A stretch of DNA of 64,000 nucleotides from Burhinus oedicnemus (taxonomy: Eukaryota > Chordata > Aves > Charadriiformes > Burhinidae). A model generated the notes under the pieces. That model made no database searches and was not told where the DNA came from. It worked only from the letters and a program-made list of their open reading frames with translations. The stretch spans positions 1,975,657-2,039,656 of the forward strand of contig VFFE01008908.1 in assembly GCA_008921705.1 (NCBI GenBank), given 5' to 3'. The translations under genes were made by a program, and so were the position numbers. Below, piece after piece: positions 61,159 to 64,000 of the stretch (position 1 is its first letter; every line of letters begins with the position of its first letter).

Positions 61159-63769
61159 GTAAACACGTGGGAATCTGTTGGAGAAAGAATTCTCAAGGCT
61201 TTCTGCAAATCTTTGGGTGTTTCAGGCTGCAGATGGATGCAGGCGTAACATATGTATCAAACATGCTATGCGCTAATATACTGCCATGAAGTTTAGTTCA
61301 CTTTAATTATTCCTTGAAGAGTCAGTTTGTTTGCCTTGCACGTTGAAAATACTGCCAAAGTCGTTCATCTCAACAAGAGCAAACATAAGGGACTTGATAA
61401 GGCTTTTAATAGAACAGAGGGGAAAAATAATCTATGTATGGGTTACCAAATAAAGACAGACGTTAAATGCAAACATCTGTTAGTGCAAACAAAAGCCAGG
61501 AAATTCAGCTGGGAGGGGGAGAGACTGAATCTGGATTCATTCCGAAATTACATCGGAGTAGCTGGGAGGAGGATCTTGCCTGAAATTCCCACAGCATTTG
61601 TAATTTAGCTACAGTTCCTAGACTTGGACATTTGGGAGTTGGTGGCAGGATGTTTTCACTGACATGCTCTTGGCTGAGGATTTCCCTTCCCAATGTTCTG
61701 CTGCAACTCAAGTGTGTTAACTCTGTAGGCTCTCAAGAAGACTTTGTTACCTGATCTAGTGGGGAAGGGGAGGATGGAAGAAACCATTTATTTGCAGCAG
61801 AACTGAATCTGTTTATGTCCAGCTTCCTCACTAACTTGCATGGAGAGTCTCTTAGCCTTGCTAGTGTGCCAAGTAAGAGGAGGACCTGAGCTGCAATCAG
61901 CTGCGCGTTGGTCTGTTACTACGGGTTTCCCACAAACCCCTGTGCAGGCGCAAGCTCGGCCCTTACTCTGGGGCCTGTCTGCCACTGCTTCATCTACCTT
62001 CATGTAGGTAAACGCATCCTGGAGGGCTTTTGGGATGTCCACATGAGATGACGGAGGTGCATCCTTGTTCTCTGCCCTGGGTCCAAGGTGGTCAGCCTGA
62101 TTGAGTCAACATCTACTGATGCAGGCACGCCAACACAGCCTGTTACACAGCTGTGGAGCTCAGTGGAGAGCCTGCTAGCCAGACCTCTGAAGCAGGTGTG
62201 GTAAACAGAGCACGCTCTGTACCACCTCCTTAACTGGCTAGGAATTAAGGAAGTTAACAGATTAAACGCTTAAAAATAACTTTCACTGTAAGTCTTTTAA
62301 GCCCCCAACCATTTAGGAACAAAGGGAATAGTGACCCATGGCAGTCAGCTGTGTGTTAGCAACAGTCAGAGCTGTTTGAGATGCTTTGGCCCCATGATCT
62401 TGCTCTGAATAAGCACAGATAACAAGGAAGTCAGAATAGGGATTTTTGGAGCAAAAGAGTGTGAAACAGGATTAGCTGATTCACGGAGGATGCAATGACA
62501 CTCTGCAGCCTGTTTACTGAGGAAAGCGAAATCAATAGGACTACTCTGCTGCCAAACTGAGCATAAAAGTCTCTTGAAGAAAATCAATCTTCTTTACAGG
62601 CTCATTAATGTAAAGATCAATTCACATTAAACTGTAATTAAACAGAGAGGGCTAATAGGAGAAGGGTAAGTGATCTTCTATGCCACAGGCAAAATATATC
62701 ATGTAAAATTTGAAAACTAAATACATGGAGAATTGGAAACTGGGAGTGGCTGGGAACATGCTAGGTCTGCTTGAAAGGACTGGTGAGCTCAGATGCCAAT
62801 TGGGCAGGATGGTCCTCATGAAAAGGAGGGTACTCTGTAGTTTTCTATCTCGATGTCGGGGGTAAGACAGGTCAAAGACTGCAGTCAGTAATTTCTGCAT
62901 CAGGAGTAGTGTTTCTATTTGAATTGCATGGTTTCTTGGGGAGCTTTTCCTCTGAAGCGTTGGAGATTTCACTATAATTCTGGTTAAATTAGTCACACTG
63001 TTAGTAATATGACTCTTGTTTCTTGTTTGATTTTAGCTTTAATTTTCATTCTATCTCATTAGACTTTGTACTGGATTAGAGTTAACTGGTCTTGGAGATC
63101 CCTAACATGGCAGAAGTGGGATCATAGTAATGATGCTCCTCCTGGAGCTGTTGCCTCATGCTTTCTTAGTGAAAGCTTGGGAAAGCAACCGTTACTTAGT
63201 GCTGTTTGCATAGCTTCACTGGTGTGGTCAAATGAGGTTTGCAGAGCCTCTTTCTAAAGACCCATGTGGTCCATTAGATTCTTTGAGCTGCTGTTTTGCT
63301 CTCACCCAAGACAAACATGTCTTGCTATGTTGGCTGAAACAATTCTAGCAGTCACTGTACTCTGGTGATCCCAGTATGATCTAGCAAATGCACCTTCATT
63401 TCTGCAAGCGTTTCCCAGGAGCTGAGGTGGTGGTGTTGAGATGCAATGCCAGTTTGTCTTTGCTTTTCAAGTTAAGATGGTGAAGACTCAGCTGAGTATC
63501 AGGAGGACTGAAGCTTCAGTTCCTGCCTGTGGCAGCCTCTCTGGGTGACTCCTGTTAGAGGAAAGAGCTCAAAACTGCTGCATCTGTGCTGTTTATAGAG
63601 CACAGCTCAAGCCTGAGCTGGTCTCTACATGAGGTGTGAGCTCACTTCATGTTCCTTGCTAGGTCAGAGTATAAACCTTTGTGTAGGCGGTCTTGATAGT
63701 TGGGAAGTTCGGGCTTAAATGAAGAATTGAGGTTTGAGCTAACATGATGGTATAGATGTAGCCTTGGAG

Positions 63770-63855
63770 GCCATTTGTGGCCTGGGATCCTGCTGTGCTA
63801 ATTGCTGTACAAACAAAACAACTGCCTTGACCCCCAAGAGACTTAGTCTGCAAGT
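63770..63855 (-). repeat. Ancient MIR-like SINE fragment, reverse orientation
   Basis: Reads GGGATCCTGCTGTGCTAATTG, then CTGTACAAAC, then CTGCCTTGACCCCCAAGAG, then ACTTAGTCTGCAAG. This is the reverse complement of the 3' half of the same family as the 9.0-kb and 54.9-kb copies ('cctgatc...tgtgctagg-gctgtacaaac...cctgccccaaagagcttacaatct' as remembered). Only the tail portion is recognisable. Confidence 0.65.
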
Positions 63856-64000
63856 CATCTTTGCTGGAGTTTAAAAAAGGATGATCTAACAATTAGAAAT
63901 AAGGAGAGTACTCTGTTAATTCCATCTGGATCACAGCAAGCAGTTTTGTACTCATAAGCACAAAATCTAGATGACTCAGATGCAGCCGTGTGCGGGGTCC

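Larger units (their letters stand above)
58212..64000 (+). other. LRIG1: LRIG1 intron 3, partial
   Basis: Runs from the GTAAGT donor to the window end without a recognisable exon 4 (the expected peptide would continue the LRR array with a QHN-like start and a following repeat). Contains an 11-C run at 60320-60330, a short (TA)n at 61148-61158, an ancient CR1 tail and an MIR-like relic. The rest is T/G-leaning intron with no feature I can name. Confidence 0.8.

Noticed and set aside
1..64000. CRISPR arrays, prokaryotic operons, tRNA or rRNA genes
   Set aside because: No regularly spaced repeats, cloverleaf-type internal promoters or rRNA-like stretches were seen, and the whole window has the character of vertebrate intron and intergenic DNA.

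Overview
The window is vertebrate nuclear DNA, most likely from a bird. It has no dense coding, operons or bacterial-type genes. Interspersed repeats are very sparse: one recognisable avian-type CR1 LINE plus a few decayed amniote MIR-like and CR1-like relics. Coding sequence is limited to short exons with consensus splice sites, separated by introns of many kilobases. Nearly all long open reading frames here look like chance frames in intronic or intergenic DNA.

The one gene I can support is LRIG1 (leucine-rich repeats and immunoglobulin-like domains 1) on the + strand, of which two consecutive exons are visible. A 72-nt exon at 50297-50368 and a 75-nt exon at 58137-58211 each encode one leucine-rich repeat. 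They join in frame across phase-2 junctions, and the joined peptide matches the first two repeats of LRIG1 better than LRIG2 or LRIG3 as I remember those proteins. Exon 1 (signal peptide and Cys-rich N-terminal cap) is not readable. The best candidate position is the GC/CpG-rich island around 11.6-13.3 kb, which is interrupted by a 20-N assembly gap at 12702-12721. Consistent with this, the + strand appears to change from mixed or A/C-leaning before about 13 kb to clearly T/G-leaning afterwards, as expected downstream of a + strand transcription start.

Layout: 1 to about 11.5 kb, 5' flanking intergenic DNA with one MIR-like SINE and an AT-rich block that may be a conserved enhancer; about 11.6-13.3 kb, CpG-island promoter with the gap; about 13.3-50.3 kb, intron 1 (over 37 kb) with an antisense CR1, an older CR1 relic, an MIR-like relic and several AT-rich blocks that look like constrained non-coding DNA; 50.3 kb, exon 2; 50.4-58.1 kb, intron 2, containing a second 20-N gap and an odd ~3-kb segment of opposite strand composition, bounded by long T tracts and a 13-bp direct repeat; 58.1 kb, exon 3; 58.2-64 kb, start of intron 3 with an ancient CR1 tail and an MIR-like relic. 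Exon 4 is not in the window.

I found no convincing new biological system. The observations most worth a second look are the gap-swallowed exon 1, the compositionally inverted insertion-like segment in intron 2, and the candidate regulatory blocks. Conservation and repeat assignments are from memory and reading alone; no alignment or database search was run.
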